A stretch of 64,000 nucleotides of DNA from Streptomyces viridochromogenes (GCF_001270495.1 NZ_LGUR01000002.1:2633-66632); one strand, 5' to 3'; positions 1-8,096 are shown, numbered from the stretch's first letter. Notes: generated from the letters alone by a model not told the origin. A program made the numbers and translations.

Positions 1-1
1 C

Positions 2-91
2 GTCAACATCACCCGCAGCCGCCTCGGACGCCTCACCCGCCAAGGCTTCCTCACCCAACCCGGACGAGGCCGCTACCAGAAACGGACTTAA
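2..91 (+). CDS. C-terminal end of an IS-associated winged-helix protein (partial)
   Basis: These are the last 29 codons of a gene that begins before the window, ending in TAA at 89-91. The segment SRLGRLTRQGFLTQPGRG has the form of the last helix and wing in the complete proteins at 1031-1465 and 2028-2426 (LKRL..x..G.L.E...G.FTR). The stop codon lies inside a degenerate terminal repeat ending at 98, so this is the downstream gene of a third, mostly unseen IS element. Function unknown. Confidence 0.55.
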   Translation, partial: VNITRSRLGRLTRQGFLTQPGRGRYQKRT

Positions 92-203
92 CACCCACTG
101 AGAGGGCGGTATGAGACTAGATAGGAGTTTTGTCGTCACCTGAATGTGTGGCGGTGTGGCATCCCGGCCGGTCGGCGGCCATGGGCATGTTGGGCTGGGC
201 ACC

Positions 204-1034
204 GTGAGCGAGCGCAAGCCCTACAAGACCGACGTGAGCGACGAGCAGTGGGCGCTGGTCGAGCCGGTGATCGCCGCGTGGAAGGCCGCGCATCCCTCGG
301 TCAGCGGCCATCAGGGCCGGTACGCGATGCGGGAGATCGTCAACGCGCTGCTCTACTAGGGCCGCACCGGCTGTCAGTGGGAACTACTCCCGCACGATTT
401 TCCGCCGGCCGGCGCGGTGAAGTACTACTTCTACACCTGGCGTGACGACGGCATCGACCAGACCATTCACGACCTGCTGCGCTGGCAGGTGCGGGAAATG
501 GCGCGTCGGAAGGCGGACCCGAGCCTGGTGGTGCTCGACACCCAGAGCGTGCACGCGGCGGCCGGGGTGCCCGCGCAGTCGACGGGGCGTGATGCGGCAA
601 AAAAAGTACCGGGCCGCAAGCGCGGCCTGGCCGTTGACGTTATGGGACTGGTGATCGCGGTAGTCGTGGCGGCCGCCTCTGCGCACGAGAACGCCGTCGG
701 CATCACACTGCTGGACAAGGTCGCTGCCGACACCGACACCGTGCAGAAGGCCCTGGTCGACCAGGGCTTCAAGAACGCCGTCGTCGCGCACGGTCAAAAG
801 GTGGGCATCGAGGTGGAGATCGTCGAGCGCGATCCCACGCAGACCGGGTTCGTTCCCCAGGCCAGGCGGTGGGTCGTGGAACGCGCCTATGGGATCTTGA
901 TGCTGCACCGCAGGCTGGTGCGCGACTAGGAGCACCTGCCCCGCAGTTCGGAGTCGCGGGTGTACTGGGCGATGACCGCGGTGATACTGCGACGGCTGAC
1001 CGCGGCGACCATACCCGCCTGGCGCACCGCATGA
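204..1034 (+). pseudogene. IS5-family transposase interrupted by two in-frame TAG codons
   Basis: The frame starting at GTG 204 runs to TGA 1032-1034 and matches the intact transposase at 2423-3271 along its whole length. The catalytic DDE-type blocks are present, including VVLDTQSVH and the RRWVVERAYG region. Two codons are TAG: 357-359, where the intact copy has CAG (Gln), and 927-929, where it has TAC (Tyr). No indel is visible. The end overlaps the next gene by four bases (ATGA), as in copy 2. It is most likely an inactivated copy; amber readthrough is possible but unsupported. Confidence 0.85.
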
Positions 1035-1465
1035 CCGGCGGGGAGCTGACGCTCGGCGCAGTGCTGGCACGACTGGAGGAGCGGGAACGCGAGATCGCCG
1101 CGCAGGCCGAGACGACGCGGGAACAGATCACGCAGCTGACCGCCCAGCTCGACGAACTCGGCCGGGCCGCCGAAGAAGTCCGGATCACCCGCAAGACGCT
1201 GCTGGCGCTGCCGGACCCGCAACCGCCCGCGCCGCCGGCGCTGAAACTGCCGGACCACCCGGCCTACCGGCAGATCATGACGGTGTTCACCGCGGCCGAC
1301 CATCCGCTGCGTGCGCGGCAGGTGTGCGAGGCGATGGACCTGGAGATCGCGCCCAACAACGTCCGCCTCAAGCTCAAGCGGCTGGCCGACCGCCGAATCC
1401 TGGCCGAAACCGAGCCAGGACTGTTCACCAGACCACGACAGCAATCGCCCGGAATTCAGCCCTGA
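1031..1465 (+). CDS. IS5-associated coiled-coil/winged-helix protein
   Basis: The product is 144 residues and starts at ATG 1031, overlapping the transposase stop as ATGA, which suggests translational coupling. Residues 10-50 are rich in E, R, A, Q and L with heptad spacing and probably form a coiled coil. Residues 50-65 contain a conserved block (EEVRITRKTLLALP). The C-terminal 60 residues look like a winged helix (LRARQVCEAM, then LKLKRLADRRIL and a wing ending GLFTRP). A relative sits in the same place in copy 2, so it belongs to the element. No known function; a DNA-binding accessory or regulator of transposition is an inference. Confidence 0.7.
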   Translation: MTGGELTLGAVLARLEEREREIAAQAETTREQITQLTAQLDELGRAAEEVRITRKTLLALPDPQPPAPPALKLPDHPAYRQIMTVFTAADHPLRARQVCEAMDLEIAPNNVRLKLKRLADRRILAETEPGLFTRPRQQSPGIQP

Positions 1466-1474
1466 CCAGCACGC

Positions 1475-1744
1475 CTACTCGAGGGCCATGGCCGAGTCGG
1501 CCGATGCCTCACAGCCCATCGCCTCGGACGGCGCGGTCTTGATGCTGCCCGGAGCCCAGCCGAGGAGTTCCTCGAAGCTTCGGGCAACGGTCGGGGTGGG
1601 CAGGTCCCCACGGCCGCGTTCGAAGGTCCTGATGGTCGCCTCACTCAGCCAGGTGCGGCGCGCGAGTTCACGCTCCGAGATGCCTTCGGCTTCACGGAAC
1701 TCGATGAGGGCTCTCGCCAGCCGTGTCGAATCCTCTCCACTCAT
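1475..1744 (-). CDS. XRE-family regulator carried inside the IS
   Basis: The product is 89 residues. Residues 9-62 form a Cro/C1-type helix-turn-helix (ISERELARRTWLSEATIRTF ending in the E-R-G-R-G signature). I chose ATG at 1744 because the HTH follows directly; the frame stays open upstream to 1933 but that part has no recognisable content and no clear ribosome site is seen. It converges on the partner gene, with stops 9 bp apart, and lies between that gene and the right terminal repeat. It may regulate the element or be an acquired passenger. Confidence 0.7.
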   Translation of the reverse strand: MSGEDSTRLARALIEFREAEGISERELARRTWLSEATIRTFERGRGDLPTPTVARSFEELLGWAPGSIKTAPSEAMGCEASADSAMALE

Positions 1745-2027
1745 GACCGCAGTATGTCGCCGAACCCGGGCCGGGATGGCCCTCTTGCTCGGTCCCATGC
1801 CAGGGCACCGGTCCGCGGCAACACGCCCACCAGGCCGAATCCCAGTCGATTTTTTCGCCCTCGCCTTGCAACCGGCACTCGTTAACAGCCCTGATCTGCA
1901 CGCCAATCCCCTAGCAGAGTAGATACAAGGCAAAAACTCGCATACCGCCCTCTAAGTGGGTGGTTCGTAAGGCGATGTCCTTTTCTGGCTGAGGTGGGAG
2001 CAAGGCGGCTGGTGGAGGTTGTGTCGG

Positions 2028-2426
2028 CTATTGCTTCCGGGTGAAGTTGCCGGTGTCGGCCTCGGCAAGGATCCCGAGTTTGACCAGGCGTTTCAGCTTG
2101 GCGCGGGTGCCTTCGACGTTCTTCGGCAGCAGTTCGTGGCCGAGGGCTTCGCAGACGTCCTTGGCCCGTAGCGGCCCGGTCGCGTGGTTGAAGGCGGCGA
2201 GGATGCGGGGGTAGTCCGGATGCTCGGGCAGCTCCGGCGCGACGGCCGGGAGCCGGTCGGCGAGGCCGGTGACGGTCTTGCGGGTGATCGCGAGGTGCTC
2301 CAGGTGGGTCTCGGCCTCCCGCAGCCTGGTCTGCAGGTCGTCGATCTGTGCGCGGAGTTCGTCGGCCAGGGCCCGGGCGGCGTCTTCCTGGAGGTCCAGG
2401 GCGTCGAGCAGGGGCCGGAGGTTCAC
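2028..2426 (-). CDS. IS5-associated coiled-coil/winged-helix protein
   Basis: The product is 132 residues and starts at GTG 2426, overlapping the transposase TGA as GTGA. It is related to the protein at 1031-1465: an N-terminal acidic/basic heptad region (about residues 8-48), the block LAITRKTVTGLADRLP, and a C-terminal winged-helix segment (LRAKDVCEALG, AKLKRLVKLGILAEADTG, NFTRKQ). The conserved order and overlap in two diverged copies show that it is a regular second gene of this IS group. Its role is unknown. Confidence 0.75.
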   Translation of the reverse strand: MNLRPLLDALDLQEDAARALADELRAQIDDLQTRLREAETHLEHLAITRKTVTGLADRLPAVAPELPEHPDYPRILAAFNHATGPLRAKDVCEALGHELLPKNVEGTRAKLKRLVKLGILAEADTGNFTRKQ

Positions 2427-3271
2427 GCGGGCACCGCCTGCGGCTCGCGCCAGGTGGGTGCGTTCGCGCCGGTGAGGCGTCGGGTCATGACGTGGGTCAT
2501 CGCCCAGTAGACGCGGGAGGCGGAGGAGGATGAGCGGTGCTCGTAGTCGCGGACCAGGCGCCGGTGCAGTATCAGGATCCCGTAGGTCTGCTCGACCCTC
2601 CACCGCTTCGGCTGTGGCACGAACCCCTTGACCTGCGGGTTGCGTTGGACGATCTCGACGTCGATCCCCAGGCCGGCGCCGTGTGCGACGACCTGGTTCT
2701 TGAAGCCCTGGTCGACCAGGGCTTTGCGGACGGTTCCGCCGGCGTGCTCGGCGACCTGGTCCAGCAGGAGATTTCCCGCGGCGTTGTCGTGGGTGTTCGC
2801 AGCGAGGACGACGACCGCGATGACCAGGCCGAGGACGTCCACGGCAAGGCCCCGCTTGCGGCCGGGCACCCGCTTGGCCGGATCATGGCCACTCGTGGAG
2901 ACGGGGACCCCGGCGGCCACATGGACACTCTGGGTGTCCAGCACCACCAGGGTCGGGTCCTCTAATCGTCGGGCGCGTTCGCGGACCTGGCAGCGCAGGA
3001 GTTCATGGATGACCTGGTCGGTCCCGTCGTCCCGCCAGGCGGCGAAGTAGTAGTACGTCGCGCTCTTCTGCGGCAGGTCGTGCGGGAGATAGGCCCACTG
3101 GCAACCGGTCCGTCCCTGATAGAGGATCGCGTTCACGATCTCCCGCATGTCGTAGGCGCCCTGATGGCCGCTGACCGAGCGGTGCCGGTCCTTCCACGCG
3201 GTGATCACCGGCTCGACCAACGACCACTGCTCGTCCGATAAGTCACTCGGGTACGACTTGCGTTCACTCAC
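2423..3271 (-). CDS. IS5-family DDE transposase (intact)
   Basis: The 282-residue product begins at GTG 3271 with VSERKSYPSDLSDEQW, typical of actinobacterial IS5 transposases. It has an N-terminal DNA-binding part (1-80), then the DDE core with VVLDTQSVH (first Asp), KALVDQGFKNQVV (second Asp) and RRWRVEQTYGI with the distal Glu. It should cut and paste the 1419-bp element bounded by the repeats at 1956 and 3374. It is translationally coupled to the winged-helix gene. Confidence 0.92.
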   Translation of the reverse strand: MSERKSYPSDLSDEQWSLVEPVITAWKDRHRSVSGHQGAYDMREIVNAILYQGRTGCQWAYLPHDLPQKSATYYYFAAWRDDGTDQVIHELLRCQVRERARRLEDPTLVVLDTQSVHVAAGVPVSTSGHDPAKRVPGRKRGLAVDVLGLVIAVVVLAANTHDNAAGNLLLDQVAEHAGGTVRKALVDQGFKNQVVAHGAGLGIDVEIVQRNPQVKGFVPQPKRWRVEQTYGILILHRRLVRDYEHRSSSSASRVYWAMTHVMTRRLTGANAPTWREPQAVPA

Positions 3272-3378
3272 CCGGCCACATCAGCAGATCACCAACCGCG
3301 GACCGGCAGATTCCGCCCCGCCGCCACACGATCAGGCGACAGCAGATCCCATCAAAGACTCACGAACCGCCCACTAAG

Positions 3379-5817
3379 ACCACCAACGCCAACACCACGA
3401 ACAACACACTGCTCTACGAGTACGACGACCTCGGCCGCAAGACCGGCATGTGGCAGACCGACAAAACGGATACCAACAAGCTGGCGGCCTGGACATTCGA
3501 CACACTCGCCAAGGGACAGCCAGACACGTCCGTCCGTTACGACGGCGGATTGGCAGGCAAGGCCTACACCCAGAAGGTCACCGCATACGACAACCTGTAC
3601 CAGGCCACCGGAAGCCAGCTGCTCCTGCCAGACACCGATCCACTGGTGACCGCGGGCGTACCCAAGACGCTGTCCTTCACCACGGGCTACAACCTGGACG
3701 GGACCGTCAGCCAGTCCGGCGCACCGGCTGCGGCAGGCCTCGCGGCGGAGACCGTCTCCTACACATACAACGCCCTCGGGCAGCAGCTCACTTCCAAGGG
3801 CAACACCGGCTACCTCCAGGCCGCCGCCTTCTCCCCCCAGGGCGACCTGCGCCAGCTCACCCTGGGCATGGACGGCACTACGTCGGCGAAGAAGGCGTAC
3901 CTCACCTGGATCTATGAGAACGGCACCCGCCGCCTCACCCGGGCCCAGACCACGGACGACGTCCACAGCTACCCGATCCAGGACCTGAACTTTACTCAGG
4001 ACGACGCGGGCAACGTCACCTCCATCTTCGACATCACCACCCTGGGCGGCACGGCCAAGGCCGACTCCCAATGCTTCGCCTACGACGGCCACCGCCGTCT
4101 GACAGAGGCTTGGACCCCGAAGACCGCAGACTGCTCCGCCTCCGGCCGCGTGATGTCCAACATCGACGGAGTGGCTCCGTACTGGACGTCGTTCACCTAC
4201 AACGGGGCCGGCCAACGCACGACGGAGACGCAGCACAAGCCCTCGGGCGACGAGCTCACCACGCTCGCGTACAACGAAGCGACGGACAACAGACAGCACA
4301 CGCTGGACAAGACGACCGGTGCCCGATCCGGAAGCTACATCTACGACAACAGCGGCAATACGATCTCCCGCCCCGGTCCCAGCGCCGAACAGACGCTGGC
4401 CTGGAACACCGAGGGGAAGCTGAGCAAGCTCGTCGAAAGCACGAAGGAGACCAACTACCTCTACGACGCGGGCGGCGAACTGCTGATCCGTAGGGCCAAG
4501 GGAGATGGCGACACTGTCCTTTACGTGGGCGGCACGGAGGTGCGCCTGACGGTCAAGGGCACGACGAAGACGCTCTCCGGAACGCGTTACTACACCGCCA
4601 ACGGACAGACAATCGCCGTGCGCACGGCCGTCTCGGGCACGTCGGGCACCAAGCTGAGCTTCCTGGCCGCCGACCACCACGGCACATCCAGCGTCGCTCT
4701 GGATGCGAGCACGTACGCGGTCACCAAGCGCTACAGCACGCCGTTCGGTGAGTCACGAGGCACGAAGGCGACGAACTGGCCCGACGACAAGGCATTCCTG
4801 GGCAAGCCGGCCGATGGCTCGACAGGGCTGACGCATGTGGGAGCACGCGAATACGATCCGGCGATCGGCCAATTCATCAGCGTTGACCCCCTGCTTGAGG
4901 TCGACAGGCACCAGACGCTGAATGGATACAGTTACGGTGCTCAGAGCCCCATCACCGAGTCCGACCCCACCGGTATGGGACTCGCATGCGGAGGCGAATT
5001 CCCGGCCTGCCCGACGCACCCTGACGGGACACCAGGCAACGGCCAGCCCATCGAGACTGTCGACAACGACAATGGTACCGCCGGCACGGCCAGCACCAGC
5101 AGCTCCGGGAACACCAACAGCGGCGACGACGCTGGGTGTTGGCCGATTTATACCTGCGGCGCGCAGGAAGGTCCGGCTGACAACGTCAACAACATGGGCA
5201 ATGGCGGACCCGATATTCCATCCTTCTGGGATAATCTTGCGGCTTCCTTTTCTCAGGGACCACTAGCCGCTCTTCTTTCGGGAGACCCTGATGAGGCTTG
5301 GGATCGTCTTAACCCGACGTGCCCTAATCCCGCTGTATGCGAGCCAGCCACCGGTACAGTCGATGTCGGGTTCGGACCCTCACTACTCGCCAGGACAGCC
5401 ACCAAGGCGACCTCCAAGCAACTCGCAGCGCAGGTAGAAGTCCTGTTCCTGAAGAAAATTGCAGGCAAGGGCCGAGCCGCCCTGGCTGGATCGTTGGAAT
5501 TGGAAGGAAGATCGCCGATGCTACTGCTGGCGACAAGCGGGACGCACCAGCAGACGGGACTCGTTCCCATAGTAGGAGGGAAGGGAAACCCAGCCCGCTA
5601 CAAGGCCACTGCTACTGGTAATAACCCCCGCACAAATGACACCGAATATAAGATGCTCACCTACATAGCCAATCAACTGGGTGAACCATCAAGCATCAAG
5701 GGCAGTCTCACGCTTCACTCATCACAACAGGCCTGCACATCCTGCACGCCGGTAATCGGACAATTCAGTCAGGAATTCCCGAACATTCGGATAAATTACA
5801 CATCCGGTAGATCGTAG
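3379..5817 (+). CDS. RHS-repeat polymorphic toxin, 5'-truncated, with deaminase-like C-terminal domain
   Basis: The open frame enters from the IS end at 3374, so the native 5' part is lost; the first internal ATG is 3448. RHS/YD repeats run to about 4970 (YEYDDLGRKTG, FTYNGAGQRTTETQ, YLYDAGGELL), followed by the conserved core end (FLGKPADG, YDPAIGQFISVDPL, then ESDPTG). After this comes a variable tail of about 280 residues. The last 70 contain NDTEYKMLTYIA, then LTLHSSQQACTSC and VIGQFSQEFPNIRINY. This is the pattern of toxin deaminases (TE..K, PCxxC, then a QF...P.I strand), with Ala in place of the usual Pro. The full-length protein would be an exported contact toxin. Without its secretion end this copy may be silent. 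Confidence 0.8.
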   Translation, partial: TTNANTTNNTLLYEYDDLGRKTGMWQTDKTDTNKLAAWTFDTLAKGQPDTSVRYDGGLAGKAYTQKVTAYDNLYQATGSQLLLPDTDPLVTAGVPKTLSFTTGYNLDGTVSQSGAPAAAGLAAETVSYTYNALGQQLTSKGNTGYLQAAAFSPQGDLRQLTLGMDGTTSAKKAYLTWIYENGTRRLTRAQTTDDVHSYPIQDLNFTQDDAGNVTSIFDITTLGGTAKADSQCFAYDGHRRLTEAWTPKTADCSASGRVMSNIDGVAPYWTSFTYNGAGQRTTETQHKPSGDELTTLAYNEATDNRQHTLDKTTGARSGSYIYDNSGNTISRPGPSAEQTLAWNTEGKLSKLVESTKETNYLYDAGGELLIRRAKGDGDTVLYVGGTEVRLTVKGTTKTLSGTRYYTANGQTIAVRTAVSGTSGTKLSFLAADHHGTSSVALDASTYAVTKRYSTPFGESRGTKATNWPDDKAFLGKPADGSTGLTHVGAREYDPAIGQFISVDPLLEVDRHQTLNGYSYGAQSPITESDPTGMGLACGGEFPACPTHPDGTPGNGQPIETVDNDNGTAGTASTSSSGNTNSGDDAGCWPIYTCGAQEGPADNVNNMGNGGPDIPSFWDNLAASFSQGPLAALLSGDPDEAWDRLNPTCPNPAVCEPATGTVDVGFGPSLLARTATKATSKQLAAQVEVLFLKKIAGKGRAALAGSLELEGRSPMLLLATSGTHQQTGLVPIVGGKGNPARYKATATGNNPRTNDTEYKMLTYIANQLGEPSSIKGSLTLHSSQQACTSCTPVIGQFSQEFPNIRINYTSGRS

Positions 5818-5823
5818 GGGTCA

Positions 5824-5867
5824 AATTCTGGAGGTCTCGATCGAGACCTCCAGAATTCATGTATAAT
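5824..5867 (+). promoter_or_regulatory. 34-bp perfect palindrome and TATAAT box before the immunity gene
   Basis: Bases 5824-5857 form a perfect dyad with 17-base arms and centre CGATCG; each arm contains CTGGAGGTCTC. Only four bases later is TATAAT at 5862-5867. A transcript using it would start at about 5874, the G of an in-frame GTG, giving a leaderless mRNA. No -35 hexamer is evident; the dyad covers that position. It could be an operator, a terminator for the toxin transcript, or both. Confidence 0.55.
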
Positions 5868-5873
5868 GGCAAA

Positions 5874-6197
5874 GTGACAACAGACATAAAAAACCTGTGG
5901 AGCCCTGCTCACCAGGCCGTTGAAGATGGAGACGCGGTCGAGTTGGCTCGACTTTTGGATTCCGGCGTGAATCCGGATGAAGTTTGCTGCGGAATGACGC
6001 TATTGGCTCATGCTGTTGACTATGAAGCCGACACGGCCATCCAGTCCGGTCAGGAAATGGAGGTCACCCTTATTGCTATTCTCCTGGCATACGGAGCATC
6101 TCCGCGAATTTCGATTGACGCAGGGAAAACTCCCTTGGAGCTGGCGAACGAATATCAGCACGCGGCAGCCAGGAGACTGCTTCAACGCTTCATGTAA
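5874..6197 (+). CDS. Ankyrin-repeat immunity protein for the RHS toxin
   Basis: The product is about 107 residues, with ankyrin-type repeats (SPAHQAVEDGDAVELARLLD, TLLAHAV, ILLAYGASPRI, TPLELANEYQH). I placed the start at GTG 5874 because a TATAAT box lies between it and the upstream in-frame ATG 5859; the ATG could be used on read-through from the toxin. Small ankyrin proteins directly after an RHS toxin tip are a known immunity type. The gene and the toxin tip are visibly richer in A+T than the RHS core, which fits a recently exchanged toxin/immunity cassette. Binding to the deaminase-like tip is inferred from position. Confidence 0.75.
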   Translation: MTTDIKNLWSPAHQAVEDGDAVELARLLDSGVNPDEVCCGMTLLAHAVDYEADTAIQSGQEMEVTLIAILLAYGASPRISIDAGKTPLELANEYQHAAARRLLQRFM

Positions 6198-6546
6198 CGA
6201 TGTGACCGGTCAAGATGTGGAGCTTGGCCCCGGGTTTGGACCAGTCGATCGCCCCTACGGCGCCCAGCCGGTCGAGGACTTCGTTGTGGAGGCGCCGCCA
6301 CAAGCCGGCTCTTGTCCAGGCGGCAAACCGGCGGGGCGCAGTGGCCGGGCTCACGCCAAAGCAGGGCGGCAGGCGACGCCAAGCACACGACGTGGTCAGC
6401 GCATACACGATCGCGCAGAACACTTTACGGTCCGCCACCGGAGCTGTTCCGCCGCCCTGCCGACGCGGCTGGAACGGTGGTATCAGCGGCGCCGCAATCT
6501 CCCACAGCCCGTCAGGAACGAGATCGCGCTCAAGATCCACAGCCAT
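6190..6546 (-). pseudogene. IS5-family transposase, N-terminal part with internal deletion
   Basis: The 118-residue frame starts like an IS5/ISL2-type transposase (DLVPDGLWEIAAPLIPPF, then CAWRRLPPCFGVS and RFAAWTRAGLWRRLH). After AIDWS the sequence jumps to KPGAKLHIL. The roughly 25 residues normally between these blocks are missing, and the frame stops soon after, beside the end of the immunity gene. The catalytic domain is therefore gone. It is a relic that was probably truncated when the RHS locus was rearranged. Confidence 0.75.
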
Positions 6547-6714
6547 GGTTGGCGATCATGCCTCACAGTGGCTACGCCCGATGTCGGCCCGTCCGAGAGC
6601 GGCAGCTGCCCAGCCCGGTCTTCTAACTGGCTGTTCGCTATCCGCTCGCGTGGTCGGCGGGGTTCGAACAGCATGCTGATTCGGGTGAGTTGGCCGGTCG
6701 GCAGGCATGGAAGA

Positions 6715-6767
6715 AGGGCCTCTTGGTAGCTCGCGGTTGTCGAGTCCAGCGAGAAGCAAGAGGCCCT
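6715..6767. repeat. Imperfect inverted repeat (11-bp arms)
   Basis: AGGGCCTCTTG at 6715-6725 pairs exactly with CAAGAGGCCCT at 6757-6767, and a shorter CTCGC/GCGAG pair lies inside. It sits in the 350-bp stretch between two IS5 genes that holds no other recognisable gene. It may be an IS end or a terminator; I cannot tell which. Confidence 0.5.
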
Positions 6768-6894
6768 GTTGTCGAAGTGTCGCGTGGTCAGCGTTGCCGG
6801 GTCCAGTCCGTCCACTCCTGGGTGTGACTGTCTCGCCCACAGGTTCGGGAACGCGGCCGACCGGCCGGATCGCCGGCCCCGATACGGCTCGGAC

Positions 6895-7710
6895 ATGAGC
6901 GATGCCGAGTGGTTCCTGGTGCGGGATCTGCTGCCGGTTCCGGGTTGGCTGGCGGGTCGGGGCGGCCGTCCGGAGGGGTACTGCCACCGGCAGATGATCG
7001 ACGCAGTGCGTTACGTCGTCGACAACGGCATCAAGTGGCGGGCGATGCCCGCGGACTTCCCGCCCTGGCCTCGGGTGTATGCCTTCTTCGCCCGCTGGCG
7101 GGATACGGGGCTGGTGAGCGAACTGCATGAACGCCTGCACCAGGCGGTCCGCCGGGCAGAGGGCCGGGCACCGGAGCCGAGTGCGGCGGTCATCGATTCC
7201 CAGTCGGTGAAGGGGGATGCCACCGTGGCTTACGGCTCACGGGGCTTCGATGCTGGGAAGAAGATCAACGGGCGCAAGCGGCACCTGCTCACCGACACCC
7301 TCGGACTCCTGCTGGACGTAGCTGTCACGCCGGCGTCCACCACCGACCGGGATGCTGCCCGCATCCTGCTGCCCACGGCGAGGAGCCGTTTGCGACGGCT
7401 TTCGAAGATCTGGGCGGACGGCGGTTACCGCGGCCACCTCCAGGACTGGGCTGCCCAGCACCTCGGACTCGTCCTCGACGTCGTCCGCCGCCACGAAGAC
7501 GTCCAAGGTTTTCAGGTCTTGCCCCGCCGCTGGGTCGTGGAAAGATCCTTCGCCTGGCTCCTGCGCAGCCGACGCCTGGTCCGGGACTACGAACGACGCA
7601 CCGACACCAGCGAAGCCGTCATCCGGTGGTCGATGATCGCACTCATGAACCGCCGCCTGGCCGTCCGACAGCGTCAGCATCCTGGGTCTGCTCCGATGCC
7701 GACAGCGTGA
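6895..7710 (+). CDS. IS5-family transposase
   Basis: The product is 271 residues from ATG 6895. The DDE core is intact: AAVIDSQSVKGD (Asp), a GFDAGKKINGRKRH block, IWADGGYRG (Asp) and RRWVVERSFAWL (Glu). Family resemblance already starts at PRYGSD, about six residues before this ATG, and the only earlier in-frame start is TTG 6769, so the true start is uncertain. The 3' end overlaps a winged-helix gene on the other strand. It is a different subgroup from the copies at 204 and 2423. Confidence 0.85.
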   Translation: MSDAEWFLVRDLLPVPGWLAGRGGRPEGYCHRQMIDAVRYVVDNGIKWRAMPADFPPWPRVYAFFARWRDTGLVSELHERLHQAVRRAEGRAPEPSAAVIDSQSVKGDATVAYGSRGFDAGKKINGRKRHLLTDTLGLLLDVAVTPASTTDRDAARILLPTARSRLRRLSKIWADGGYRGHLQDWAAQHLGLVLDVVRRHEDVQGFQVLPRRWVVERSFAWLLRSRRLVRDYERRTDTSEAVIRWSMIALMNRRLAVRQRQHPGSAPMPTA

Positions 7711-8035
7711 ACCGTCCCGGCTTCATCTCCACCAGCCGGCCCCGTTCCACCAGCCTCTTCAGACGTGCTCTCGCGCCCTCGACGCGGGAAGCGGACGCGC
7801 TGTCCCAGCCGAGCACCACCGCTGCCCGCCGGGCACCGAGCCCATCGGCTCCCGCGTCCCCCGCGGCGGCCATTACCGCCTGGTAGTCCACCGACAGGTC
7901 CTCGACCCCGGCCGCGTTCTCCCGGTGCGGCACCGCCCGTCGCGGCCCGACCGGCCTCCTGCGCGACACGACGGTCACCTCCGCGGGCCTCTCCTCCTCG
8001 GCCAGTGCCTCCAGATACTGCTCGAGACCGATCAC
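7643..8035 (-). CDS. Winged-helix protein convergent with the IS5 transposase
   Basis: The product is 130 residues from ATG 8035. The C-terminal half has the block LGARRAAVVLGWDSAS followed by ARARLKRLVERGRLVEM and KPGRFTL. This matches the winged-helix end of the IS partner proteins at 1031-1465 and 2028-2426, but the N-terminal coiled coil is absent. The last 68 bp overlap the transposase end on the opposite strand. It may be the accessory gene of this IS subgroup or a host gene next to it. Confidence 0.6.
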   Translation of the reverse strand: MIGLEQYLEALAEEERPAEVTVVSRRRPVGPRRAVPHRENAAGVEDLSVDYQAVMAAAGDAGADGLGARRAAVVLGWDSASASRVEGARARLKRLVERGRLVEMKPGRFTLSASEQTQDADAVGRPGGGS

Positions 8036-8096
8036 CCGGCGCCTGAGTGCGTGTTTCTGATCCCCAGGTCCGAGTGACCTTGGGTCCTACGCTGGC

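Larger units (their letters stand above)
102..1952 (+). mobile_element. IS5-family element, copy 1, with XRE passenger gene
   Basis: The ends are imperfect 16-bp inverted repeats: GAGGGCGGTATGAGAC at 102-117 and, on the other strand, GAGGGCGGTATGCGAG at 1952-1937. The flanking TNA triplets are TGA (99-101) and TAA (1953-1955); IS5 relatives of the IS1031 type duplicate TNA. The triplets differ, so this is not a clean single insertion. The element is 1851 bp against 1419 bp for copy 2. The extra length is the region holding the XRE gene at 1475-1744. Contents in order: a transposase gene with two stops, a winged-helix partner, and the XRE gene on the opposite strand. Confidence 0.75.
1956..3374 (-). 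mobile_element. Intact IS5-family element, copy 2
   Basis: Inverted repeats are GTGGGTGGTTCGTAAG at 1956-1971 and GTGGGCGGTTCGTGAG on the other strand at 3374-3359. A perfect TAA duplication flanks the element (1953-1955 and 3375-3377). It is 1419 bp with two intact genes, so it looks recently active. The left TAA is also the right flank of copy 1, so the two elements abut tail to tail with a 3-bp spacer. Its 5' end cuts into the RHS gene that begins at 3379. Confidence 0.85.
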
